Program-made: the position numbers and the translations under genes
In this document: piece after piece, positions 1 through 7,620 of the stretch
How positions within the stretch are numbered: the first letter of the stretch is position 1
Layout: each line of letters begins with the position of its first letter
Assembly (NCBI RefSeq): GCF_001642575.1
Contig: NZ_LXNG01000002.1
Span: 1 to 64,000 of the forward strand
DNA length: 64,000 nucleotides
Direction: 5' to 3'
From: Xanthomonas floridensis
GTDB taxonomy: Bacteria; Pseudomonadota; Gammaproteobacteria; Xanthomonadales; Xanthomonadaceae
Notes under the pieces: generated by a model
The model's database searches: none
What the model saw: only the letters and a program-made list of their open reading frames with translations
Told to the model about the DNA's origin: nothing

Positions 1-123
1 TGCCTGTAGCAGGGGCAACACCGCGCACATGCGCCGGAAACGGCCAAAAACCGCAGGCCTGAGCGTCATTGGCGCGACCGATGCGGCTTACCTCATCCTC
101 CGATGGCGTTGATCAGACCATCC
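1..123. other. Unassigned left edge
   Basis: I see no supported gene in this short edge stretch. It lies downstream of the minus-strand lipoprotein gene and could hold the end of a neighbouring gene outside the window. Confidence 0.3.
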
Positions 124-498
124 TTAGATGTCGAACGCCTGGATACCGTCACCGTGCGCAATGCGCACGCGATTTCCCGTGAAAGGAATGACTACGCTCC
201 CCACCGAAGGTGAAAGGCCCGGCAACAAGTCGGCCATGGCCTTGCATTGCTCATGGATAGAGCATCGAAGAATCCTCACCGACAAAGAGCCATTCACCAC
301 CTCATAGTCAGCACCCGCAACGTAATACTGACTCTCCATTGGCACCTTGAAATCTATCCGCACATTCTCGGTGTCCTGCCGATGAACAGTCAAGGGAGAC
401 AACGACAACTGGGAGTATTGAACCGGCACTTTGTTCTCCGCACATGCAGTGGTCGACATAGCCAGCACGGCCATCATCAACAAGTCTGAATTTCTCAT
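124..498 (-). CDS. Small putative lipoprotein, unknown function
   Basis: A 124-residue protein with a hydrophobic N-terminus (LLMMAVLAMSTTAC) that looks like a signal peptide ending in a lipobox-like TTAC with Cys19. This suggests an exported, probably lipid-anchored periplasmic protein. The mature part has a pair of cysteines (RCSIHEQC) and no domain that I recognise. It shares the accessory block with two other lipoprotein genes and a truncated effector, so an immunity-protein role is conceivable. That is inference from context only. The coding strand is well defined by the signal peptide. Confidence 0.6.
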   Translation of the reverse strand: MRNSDLLMMAVLAMSTTACAENKVPVQYSQLSLSPLTVHRQDTENVRIDFKVPMESQYYVAGADYEVVNGSLSVRILRCSIHEQCKAMADLLPGLSPSVGSVVIPFTGNRVRIAHGDGIQAFDI

Positions 499-739
499 AG
501 CTTACGTTCCATGCCCTCGATCCACTTCAGGTGTGTATCTTTTTGTGAGACGACGTTAAGGATTCATCAGCATTACCGGCTGCAACTAGCGCTATTCCTT
601 AATAACACAAAACGTGTCGATGGCGGCTATGTACGTGACTTCAACGAAGACGGGGCGACTTCGTCACTACGTTCCGCGGAAGTAAAAAGCAGCAACCCGG
701 CACGTTATCCGCACCCACCTAGCCCACAAAAAGTCAGGC

Positions 740-788
740 CGACTAAGCGAACCTGACCCCGTTATTTTGGGAACCAAACGCTTAGTCG
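740..788. repeat. REP-like element: 10-bp inverted arms around a RAYT-associated core
   Basis: Perfect 10-bp arms (CGACTAAGCG at 740-749 and CGCTTAGTCG at 779-788) enclose a core beginning AACCTGACCCCGTT (750-763). The same core abuts the RAYT gene at 3768-3781 and occurs inverted at 2960-2973. It is the only recognisable element in the 499-895 gap. Confidence 0.6.
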
Positions 789-895
789 ATCCCTACACCG
801 CCAGCACCCCTCGTTTCTCGCCAAGCCAAGCCGTGAGTCCAACAAGTTACGCGTGTGGCAACTTGGCATTGCCTTGCTCTCAGGTACTGGACTGA

Positions 896-2836
896 TTACA
901 TACCGATCATGAACAATTCACCGGTATAGCGGCCCTGGAATCTCTCAATCGATTTTCCGGTCATCGCAACGACTTCCGCATCGAGCGCTGTGTACCCATC
1001 GCCGCCTCGCTGGTAGGCATAGGCGTTTCCCACCTGATGGATGCGCGCCGCGCCAGCTCCATACACTTGCGATTGCGAGTAGCCACTAGTCAGCACTGCT
1101 GCCAGCTTGGCGCCCGGCTCAAGCGTCACTATCCAGCGGACAGACTCATACGAACTCAGCACCAGGATGATCGGCTTGTTCGAACGTCGTACCCGCACCT
1201 GCACGGTCCCGATGCGGGCGCCGGCCCCTGACGTACTGGTTTCTCTACGCCCCTCGTAAACGCCGACCGCTTCAATATGCGAGGTTCGCCCAAGCTCAGC
1301 GATTTCTCCATGCGGCAAACGTGGTGCCGTCGCCCGTGCGCTGTTAGTTGCAGTAGATCGCAATAGCGCTGCGCGCAGTAGGCGCAATTGCTCGGTGGTC
1401 ATCGGAATCCCGCCTGCCGCATGCCGCTCTACTTCGGCAGCCCGGAGCAATGACTGGTTCAGTTGTGCATTACGTGCAGCCACCAACTGGGCAATCGCCT
1501 GTGTCCGCACTTCAAGATAGGTATTCACGTCTACGGGCGGCTGCGACTGGAACCTCTCCACCAACCTGATCTGCGCGTTGTCGACCACGGCATTGCGGCG
1601 TAACGAGGGTACGTAGAGCACGCGACTACCCACTCCTGGAACATCGTCCAGTTCAGCCAGCGTGCGTTTGCTGATCGAGTAAATGTATGTCCGACTACCC
1701 TCCGGGTCGTTGGTGAAATAGCCGGTGATTACAAGAGCATCGGGATCCGGCGTAGTCGTTGCAGACGTCGCCATAAGCGGCGATAGCGTAATACTTGACG
1801 CCTGCAGTGATGGCAGCGCAAGCCGCTTGATCCCCCCGGCCACAGAAAAAGCGAATGTCTCATCGGACGAAAGGTTGGAGCGCCCCCATCCAGAGATCGG
1901 CATCTCGCGTTGGGAAAGGATTCGCGTAGTCCATCCCTCAGCATCACGGTGCAGCTCGATTTCTGCAATCGTTTTCCACGCCATCAGTAGAAAATGTAGT
2001 GGCTTGCCCGGCACTGGATATACCATCTGCAGGCCCGGCGATGACAGAGGGAGCGACTGTATATTTCCACTGGCCAAATCCAGAAACACAGGCCCCGCGT
2101 TACCCATTTTTTGGTCGGAGTTGTTTCGTGGCGTGTAGATCACACCTACATCCCCAACAAGGTGGATTCCCGAGGGCGTCATCGTAAAGGTCGCGAGCGC
2201 GTCACCGGACTCGGTGTCACTGAGTTGCACGCGCCCCTCGCTATTGCTGGAAATCACCACCCGCCCGTTTGGTGATAAGGTCGCCGAGGTGAAGAGACCA
2301 TTCCTCTCTGCCACGACCTGGCCGCTACCGATATCCACCACCATGTACTTGTCGGCAAGTTGCAGCAAGGCGACGCCAGCCCGTGTTGCGAATGCCGCAT
2401 CTGCAATGTAACTAGGCGCCGTCAGCACCTGCAATGGAGATTTGGGGACAGCGCGCAACGGCGGAGCGGCGATTAGCAGGCTGGCTCGACGCATTCCCAG
2501 CCATTGGCTAAGCGACGCATCGGCACTGACAAAGCATGCCTTGTCGCTCAGCGCAGAGCGGATATCCTGCGCACTTGAGAGAAAAGAGGGCACATAACTC
2601 CCCGAGCATTCCCGAGCGCGACGTATCAACCTTGACTGATATTCGGATTCCAGCGCCGCAACATCAGCCGCAAATATCTTCGCCGTCGCATCCAGGCCAG
2701 CTTTGCCGGCGAGAACCTCACTCCCTGGCGGCATCGCATCGGTAATGCGTTCTTCCATCGTTTTGCCGAGATTACCGCAGCCACCCAGGCACGCAGCCAT
2801 GGCGAGCAACGCAACATTCCGTGTCAGAAATTTCAT
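896..2836 (-). CDS. Large putative lipoprotein with beta-propeller-like repeats
   Basis: Starting at the ATG at 2836 the protein is about 646 residues with a clear lipoprotein signal (MKFLTRNVALLAMAACLGGC, acceptor Cys20). That start has a GGGG run six bases upstream. ATGs further upstream (2842, 2893) would bury the signal peptide. Residues of roughly 150-400 contain WD40/quinoprotein-like strands (for example SPNGRVVISSNSEGRVQL), suggesting a beta-propeller. A long helical stretch rich in Ala, Gln and Arg follows, then a beta-rich C-terminus. I do not recognise the family. It lies beside other lipoproteins and RAYT insertions in an accessory block, and its start region directly abuts the RAYT-associated repeats. 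Confidence 0.7.
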   Translation of the reverse strand: MKFLTRNVALLAMAACLGGCGNLGKTMEERITDAMPPGSEVLAGKAGLDATAKIFAADVAALESEYQSRLIRRARECSGSYVPSFLSSAQDIRSALSDKACFVSADASLSQWLGMRRASLLIAAPPLRAVPKSPLQVLTAPSYIADAAFATRAGVALLQLADKYMVVDIGSGQVVAERNGLFTSATLSPNGRVVISSNSEGRVQLSDTESGDALATFTMTPSGIHLVGDVGVIYTPRNNSDQKMGNAGPVFLDLASGNIQSLPLSSPGLQMVYPVPGKPLHFLLMAWKTIAEIELHRDAEGWTTRILSQREMPISGWGRSNLSSDETFAFSVAGGIKRLALPSLQASSITLSPLMATSATTTPDPDALVITGYFTNDPEGSRTYIYSISKRTLAELDDVPGVGSRVLYVPSLRRNAVVDNAQIRLVERFQSQPPVDVNTYLEVRTQAIAQLVAARNAQLNQSLLRAAEVERHAAGGIPMTTEQLRLLRAALLRSTATNSARATAPRLPHGEIAELGRTSHIEAVGVYEGRRETSTSGAGARIGTVQVRVRRSNKPIILVLSSYESVRWIVTLEPGAKLAAVLTSGYSQSQVYGAGAARIHQVGNAYAYQRGGDGYTALDAEVVAMTGKSIERFQGRYTGELFMIGM

Positions 2837-2923
2837 GCCCATCCCCAAGTGTTCTTCGTTCCGAGCGCGTGGCTCGAAAGGCCGGCAGATCATAGCCGAG
2901 GTGATCGTCGCCTGCCTATTGCG

Positions 2924-2973
2924 GCGCTAACGGGGTCCGGCGCTAACGGGGTCGGCGCTAACGGGGTCAGGTT
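2924..2973. repeat. Three direct copies of a RAYT-associated repeat
   Basis: GCGCTAACGGGGTC occurs at 2924-2937, 2940-2953 and 2955-2968. The last copy continues into AACGGGGTCAGGTT (2960-2973), the exact reverse complement of the motif at 750-763 and 3768-3781. The array sits about 90 bp upstream of the RAYT gene, so the gene is flanked by inverted copies. Confidence 0.75.
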
Positions 2974-3063
2974 CACCTCCTAGCCAAATTTCAGGCTACG
3001 GCCTCAGCTTTCGGGAGGGTTTCCTCGCTATCAGCACCAACGCCTGGCTGCGAGTCTTGTACC

Positions 3064-3774
3064 GTGGCCAGACTTCCGCGTATTGACGTTCCCGGCATCC
3101 CGCAGCACATCGTGCAGCGCGGGAACAACCGCTTGCCGTGCTTTCTGGATGATGGCGACCGATTGCGCTACCTGCACTTGCTGCATGAAGCCCTGCACGC
3201 CACAGGCTGCCAGCTGCACGCTTACGTCTTGATGGACAACCATGTGCACTTGCTAGTCACGCCACCTGCAGCGGGACGAATCGGGCAAATGATGCAACGC
3301 CTTGGGCGAAACTACGTCGCATTGTTCAATGGCCGCCACAGGCGCACGGGTACACTATGGGAAGGCCGGTACAAAGCGTGTCTTGTGGACAGTGCGGACT
3401 ACGTCCTTCGCTGCTATCGCTACATTGAGCTCAATCCGGTGCGTGCTCGCCTGACCGACAACCCGGCAGCGTATTGTTGGTCCAGCTGCCCAGCCAGCCT
3501 AGGCCAACGCAAGCACTCCGCACTGACACCGCATCCCTGTTGGCTTGCGCTTGGCAGCGACCCGATCGAGCGATCCAACGCCTACCGTGCTCTGCTCGAT
3601 AAAGCCCTCTCCGACGAACTGCTGCCAGCATTCGCCTTCATCTACAGCAGCAGCGAGCCCTGGGCCACGACGCCTTCCGCGCAATGGTCCAAGCCAAGAC
3701 CCACCGCTTTGCAGGCATCAGGCCCGCTCATCGGCCACGCAAACCGAACACCGCCGACTGATAAGTTAACCTGA
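3064..3774 (+). CDS. REP-associated tyrosine transposase (RAYT, IS200/IS605-like Y1 family)
   Basis: A 236-residue Y1-type HUH transposase. Residues 54-65 carry the metal-binding HUH signature (LMDNHVHLLV, His60 and His62). Residues 113-128 carry the tyrosine-containing helix (YVLRCYRYIELNPVRA) typical of the RAYT family, which acts on REP sequences. The N-terminal GIPQHIVQRGNNR is also characteristic. The start appears to be GTG. RAYTs are usually domesticated single-copy genes linked to genomic REP elements. Here inverted copies of a 14-bp motif flank the gene on both sides (2960-2973 and 3768-3781), the latter overlapping the end of the gene. It has disrupted the neighbouring effector gene. 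Confidence 0.9.
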   Translation: MARLPRIDVPGIPQHIVQRGNNRLPCFLDDGDRLRYLHLLHEALHATGCQLHAYVLMDNHVHLLVTPPAAGRIGQMMQRLGRNYVALFNGRHRRTGTLWEGRYKACLVDSADYVLRCYRYIELNPVRARLTDNPAAYCWSSCPASLGQRKHSALTPHPCWLALGSDPIERSNAYRALLDKALSDELLPAFAFIYSSSEPWATTPSAQWSKPRPTALQASGPLIGHANRTPPTDKLT

Positions 3775-3781
3775 CCCCGTT
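3768..3781. repeat. RAYT-flanking repeat, right copy
   Basis: AACCTGACCCCGTT, identical to 750-763 and the inverse of 2960-2973. It overlaps the 3' end of the RAYT gene and forms the breakpoint at which the minus-strand effector fragment loses homology. Confidence 0.7.
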
Positions 3782-3972
3782 ATTCGTCTCTCGTTGTAGA
3801 CCTTTCCAGGCCCTGACATCGCGCCGTGCTCGATGGGCGCAAACCCGAAGCTGGTTTGTTCCTTCCCGTGCGTGACTGTGTAGTACATGTGCCCTGCTGC
3901 CGATGTTCCACCGTCAAGAAGCGGTATCCCCGGCGCGGCAAAGTAGAGAGTGACAGCGTATTTATCGTCCAT
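3782..3972 (-). pseudogene. N-terminal stump of a putative secreted (T4SS-type) effector, truncated by the RAYT repeat
   Basis: The reading frame starts at an ATG 9 bases downstream of the upstream lipoprotein gene and encodes about 63 plausible residues (GHMYYTVTHGKEQTSFGFAPIEHG region). It then runs into the RAYT repeat and stops after five residues read from that repeat (ITGSG). A GHxxYTV...SYGF-like start followed by PxEHG resembles, from memory, the first part of effectors carrying XVIPCD-type tails in Xanthomonas, Stenotrophomonas and Lysobacter. I cannot verify this. The lipoprotein-then-effector order matches the intact pair at 15944-13927. The rest of the gene is not seen in the window. 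Confidence 0.5.
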
Positions 3973-3981
3973 GAGGTGTTC

Positions 3982-4620
3982 CTACTTTGATTTATGCCGG
4001 CAAGCGACCAGCAACTCGGATTTGATCGATGCCAACTGCGGCGGCTGGCCAAGCAGCCTGATGCTCAGCCGATACCTGCCAGGCTGAATTCCTTGCGCCC
4101 ATGCGAAGGCAAGCTGCGTGTAGCGACGCTCTGGAGATTCCAGACCCGCAGATTGAAGGGACGAGCCATCCACCTCGTCCAGCCACACGCCTGGAACACG
4201 CCCGTCTGCACTCACAGCGATGGTCCGAGCGGGGACGCCGGCCTGCGATTCAACGCGCACCAATGGGATGTTGACTGCGCCGCTTGGTTCAAGCCGTTTC
4301 AGAACAAGCTCAGCGTGCAGGCTGGATCTGCGGAGCGCTTGAGCAGCTTCAAGTGACTTCAGAGCATCCTCGTCACCGACGCGGATACCCAGGAACAGTG
4401 TGTCAGTTGCGCTCTTACCAGGAGGCTGCACGTTGAATTCGACCACCATCGGACTGGTCATCGCCGTCAACTGCAGCGGTCGTACGATGGGAACCTGCCC
4501 ATCAGCCGCAACGCGCGTTGGCACGTCCTGCGTCTGGGTTGTCTGTGCCTGGCAACTTGTCAGCAGCGAGATGCCTGAGCAGACCAGAACACATAGCAGT
4601 ATTTGGCAGTATCGTTGCAT
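3982..4620 (-). CDS. Putative periplasmic lipoprotein, possible immunity protein of the truncated effector
   Basis: A 212-residue protein with a strong lipoprotein signal (ILLCVLVCSGISLLTSCQA, acceptor Cys23). The mature domain is predicted beta-rich, with no family that I recognise. It lies immediately upstream of the effector stump on the same strand with a 9-base gap. In Xanthomonas T4SS effector/immunity (X-Tfe/X-Tfi) pairs the immunity partner is commonly a periplasmic lipoprotein encoded next to the effector. If that applies here, the immunity gene has outlived its toxin. The function is inferred from position and export signal only. Confidence 0.6.
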   Translation of the reverse strand: MQRYCQILLCVLVCSGISLLTSCQAQTTQTQDVPTRVAADGQVPIVRPLQLTAMTSPMVVEFNVQPPGKSATDTLFLGIRVGDEDALKSLEAAQALRRSSLHAELVLKRLEPSGAVNIPLVRVESQAGVPARTIAVSADGRVPGVWLDEVDGSSLQSAGLESPERRYTQLAFAWAQGIQPGRYRLSIRLLGQPPQLASIKSELLVACRHKSK

Positions 4621-4859
4621 GTGTATCCCTTTACTTTAAGCAAAACTAGCGAGCCGCGCGTCTATGGCCCTGCTTATTTATACAGTGCTAGCAGCCGTCC
4701 GGTTTATTTCCTACGCCATATAAAGTGACGGGGGCAACTAACCAACCTGAGTTACCCCAGCAGGACGACCACGCGGACGGCACGTTGTTGGCCTACCCAA
4801 GGCGCGCTCCTGCATGAAGTGAAGGCGGATTGCATGTTTGACCTCTCGGGCTAGACCCG

Positions 4860-5377
4860 CATGAAGCCACTTGCATAGACAGACAACCTCTCGGCTACAT
4901 CGCAGCCAAGACCTTGTGCGGCGTGATGAGTTGACTTTTCGCGCGCACCAGATGCGTGTGCCCGCTTAACCAGTGGTACTCGGTTGGCAGTGCCACCATG
5001 CGGGCGCGTACCGGATTGAGTAGCGCAAGGCAGTGAGCACATACTGTTCGGTCTGTTCCAGGCAGGACTTGAACCGCCCTGCCACAGTGTTCCGCTGCGC
5101 CGGTGCCTGACGTTGAAAGCTTGCACATACGATTGGCCGCTGGGCCGCATCGTCGAAGACACTGCGCCAGCCTTATCCGCCGAGACCAGCAGGTGCACGT
5201 GGTTGTCCATCAGCACAAACGCATGCACTCGCACAGCAAAGCGCTCGCAGCCACGCATAGTAGAAGGCAATAGTGGTACCGATCTTCATCGTGCAAGAAA
5301 ATCTCGCATCGATTCACGCCCCTCTGGACGACATGCATCGGAACGCCGGGCAGTTCCAGACGCGGCTGACGCGGCAT
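4860..5377 (-). pseudogene. Decayed second RAYT transposase
   Basis: Read on the minus strand from an ATG at 5377, the product starts MPRQPRLELPGVPMHVVQRG, the canonical RAYT N-terminus. It then shifts frame near 5255, continues in another frame through the HUH box (LMDNHVHLLV), and shifts again near 5080 before the LNPVRARM helix segment. At least two frameshifts therefore inactivate it. It is a different RAYT from the intact copy at 3064-3774, judged by its sequence. Confidence 0.85.
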
Positions 5378-5538
5378 GGCTGGGTCTCCTGCTCAAGAAG
5401 AAGACCTCAGCCTGACGGCAGCGATACAGGCTCGCTATCAGACATCGCCGCGCGGGCCTGTACGAGCGGCTCGTTTAGTACTTGCGCGCCCTCTTTCCCG
5501 CTCACTAATTACCACTCTACTTTTTTCGAGACCCTTCG

Positions 5539-6567
5539 TCATGAAATAGGAATCAAGGAATTTCCATTCACTATGCCGGTAAATATGAGCTTGGCTAAGG
5601 GAGGCGGAACAGCGTTCCCTACCTGAGTGAATTTTGATTGAATTCCTCCCGCAGGTAAGAACCCATCCGGGAAACCCTGCAACAATGCACACTCGCGCCA
5701 AGACAAACGTCGCGGCTTCACGAGCGTACGTCTATTGGCATCTTTTTCAAGATGCTCATAATTACTTGTAAAATCCCACCGCTGCTTTGAACCATCTTTA
5801 AGATTAGACCAAGTTAGCTCCATGGCAGGGGAAGCAGGATGTAACGTGGTATGCCGCCAGTTTGCTACTACCGTGTATGAGGGTCCATCCCATGGAGCCT
5901 TCCGATTTCTAGACATATAGTACCAAGGGAAGTTGTCACCATCCCCCCCTTTCCTTTCGTAGAACTCACCCTCAGGCCATTCTGGCAAATGTGCGATTAA
6001 GTCCCCATGCGAAACAAAATCAAGCAAACCAGAACCATGTGTTGGTTTAGGGAACTCAAACTTTAAACGAAGATCCTTGCGAACCCCCACAATTAAAACT
6101 CTAGAGCGTCTCTGGGCTAGGCCATAGCGATGAGCATCCATGCGTGAAAAAGAAATTTCGTATCCATTTGCAGCTTTTGACAGCTCTAAAATTTGCTTCT
6201 TAAAAAACTCACCTTCGCGCAAATTCATCAAACCTATTACATTTTCAGCAACAAAGAATCTAGGCGCACCCAAATTGAGCATTCTCACGAAATCTAGATA
6301 AAGATCAGATCTTTTATCCTCACCAGGATCACGACGCCCTCCCATAGAAAATGACTGACACGGGTATCCCCCAGAAAAAATGTCGGCATCCGGAGAAGCT
6401 ATCAACTGTGAAACCGGCCCATTAAAAACTTCAGCTTTAGGAAACTGCTGAGAAAAAGTATCTGCAGCGTCTCTGACAACGTCATTTCCGAAAACAATTT
6501 CACAGCCAGCTGCTTGGGCTCCAATGTCGAGCCCACCGCACCCAGAGAAAAAAGATGCAACTTTCAC
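5539..6567 (-). CDS. C5 cytosine-specific DNA methyltransferase (Dcm family)
   Basis: A 342-residue DNA (cytosine-5) methyltransferase. Conserved motifs appear in order: motif I FFSGCGGLDIG (6-16), motif IV GGYPCQSFS with catalytic Cys70, motif VI ENV (108-110), motif VIII QRRSR (152-156), and motif X QVGNAVPPPLA near 315. The stretch of about 180-280 should be the target-recognition domain. It is the third gene of a minus-strand operon, 41 bp behind the nuclease-like gene. Like its two partners it is far more AT-rich than flanking genes: 6181-6240 counts 35% G+C, against 62% at 10501-10560 in aceE. It probably protects host DNA from a linked nuclease. The recognition sequence is not deducible by eye. 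Confidence 0.95.
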   Translation of the reverse strand: MKVASFFSGCGGLDIGAQAAGCEIVFGNDVVRDAADTFSQQFPKAEVFNGPVSQLIASPDADIFSGGYPCQSFSMGGRRDPGEDKRSDLYLDFVRMLNLGAPRFFVAENVIGLMNLREGEFFKKQILELSKAANGYEISFSRMDAHRYGLAQRRSRVLIVGVRKDLRLKFEFPKPTHGSGLLDFVSHGDLIAHLPEWPEGEFYERKGGDGDNFPWYYMSRNRKAPWDGPSYTVVANWRHTTLHPASPAMELTWSNLKDGSKQRWDFTSNYEHLEKDANRRTLVKPRRLSWRECALLQGFPDGFLPAGGIQSKFTQVGNAVPPPLAKLIFTGIVNGNSLIPIS

Positions 6568-6608
6568 AAGAAGTCTAGCCTTAGAATTGAACCCGAATTA
6601 TATTTGCT

Positions 6609-7613
6609 TTAGACGATACTTTCACTTGCCATCACCTCTCTTACAAGATTTTCGGCGAAGGGAAAAGAGCCTATGCCGCTATTTTCTATGCCCTTAATCA
6701 GTCTCAGACGGTCTAGAAAAATGACACTAGCTATCTCAGTTGCTACAGCCCACTGCCCTCCGATCCGCCTAAAGCAAATCGGCACAAACATAAAGGTTTT
6801 CCAGGAGGCGGGAGAATTCACATAGTGAAGATTTTGCGGAGATGCAGCTAACTGCTTGTTAGTCCAATTCGACCTGGAACATGCGCATTGCCCTAGACCT
6901 ACTACTATATGTGACTGCATGTCCCCCATACCGTGCCAAGCCACCAAATCGATTCCGCTGTCACCAGAGTCATTAGGACGGTAATCCTCTTCTGCCACGG
7001 AAAGTGACGCTCTTATATCAGCACACAAAGACGCCAACTTATTGTATGCACTACCGGAGTACCTACTTGCATTGGCTTTTCCGAAAATATGAACTTGAGA
7101 TCCAGCGGGCATTACGGATGAAAATGCGACCATTGACATCCGCTCGAACTCATTTGTTATATCGTTCGCGCGCTCCTTCACAAAAGCCAAGTTTGCTGAG
7201 ATAAGTAAAAACAAATACACATAGTTCAGCTCTCTTAGCTCAGCTTTTAAACTCAGCATTGAGTTCGAGGCATCTAGTGTAAATGGGTAACTATCCCCGT
7301 ACTCTGAGTTTCTCCAGGAAGCAAGTGAGATGGCATCAGAGAATCTTCGTCTAAGTCGCGTTACTAGAGCCCTACGGCGATTGACTACCGGCGCTCGCCC
7401 TTCATCTCTATCCGACGCCTCCTCATCCATGTCTTCTGCTTCTTCTACATCATCGTCCCCTCGACCTGCGCCGGGCGAATCAAAGAAACGATCGATTGCA
7501 GTATCAACAGTTGATACGCCATCCATGTTTACCAGGCAAAGAAGCTCCATGAAGTCAAGACACGTATGGGTATCCGAATCAATTGGCTTTTTATTAATCG
7601 ATATAAAGCTCAT
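6609..7613 (-). CDS. Unrecognised protein with a possible PD-(D/E)xK-like nuclease core, restriction partner candidate
   Basis: A 334-residue protein. Residues 44-80 are an acidic, low-complexity linker. Residues 115-200 look helical. Residues 219-253 read SGIDLVAWH...HIVVGLGQCAC...NWTNK. A GxD strand followed by a hydrophobic strand ending GQCA and a nearby W/K is reminiscent of PD-(D/E)xK nuclease cores with a shifted lysine (Asp222, Gln242, Lys253), with FE at 156-157 as a possible helix acid. I cannot place it in a named family. It sits between the ParB-like gene (7 bp upstream) and the cytosine methyltransferase (41 bp downstream), so translational coupling is likely. A restriction endonuclease role is inferred from this context and the faint motif. 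Codon use is AT-rich. Confidence 0.6.
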   Translation of the reverse strand: MSFISINKKPIDSDTHTCLDFMELLCLVNMDGVSTVDTAIDRFFDSPGAGRGDDDVEEAEDMDEEASDRDEGRAPVVNRRRALVTRLRRRFSDAISLASWRNSEYGDSYPFTLDASNSMLSLKAELRELNYVYLFLLISANLAFVKERANDITNEFERMSMVAFSSVMPAGSQVHIFGKANASRYSGSAYNKLASLCADIRASLSVAEEDYRPNDSGDSGIDLVAWHGMGDMQSHIVVGLGQCACSRSNWTNKQLAASPQNLHYVNSPASWKTFMFVPICFRRIGGQWAVATEIASVIFLDRLRLIKGIENSGIGSFPFAENLVREVMASESIV

Positions 7614-7620
7614 CCTTGGG

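Noticed and set aside
5273..5626. 117-codon plus-strand gene
   Set aside because: It is the antisense of the decayed RAYT start plus the end of the methyltransferase region.
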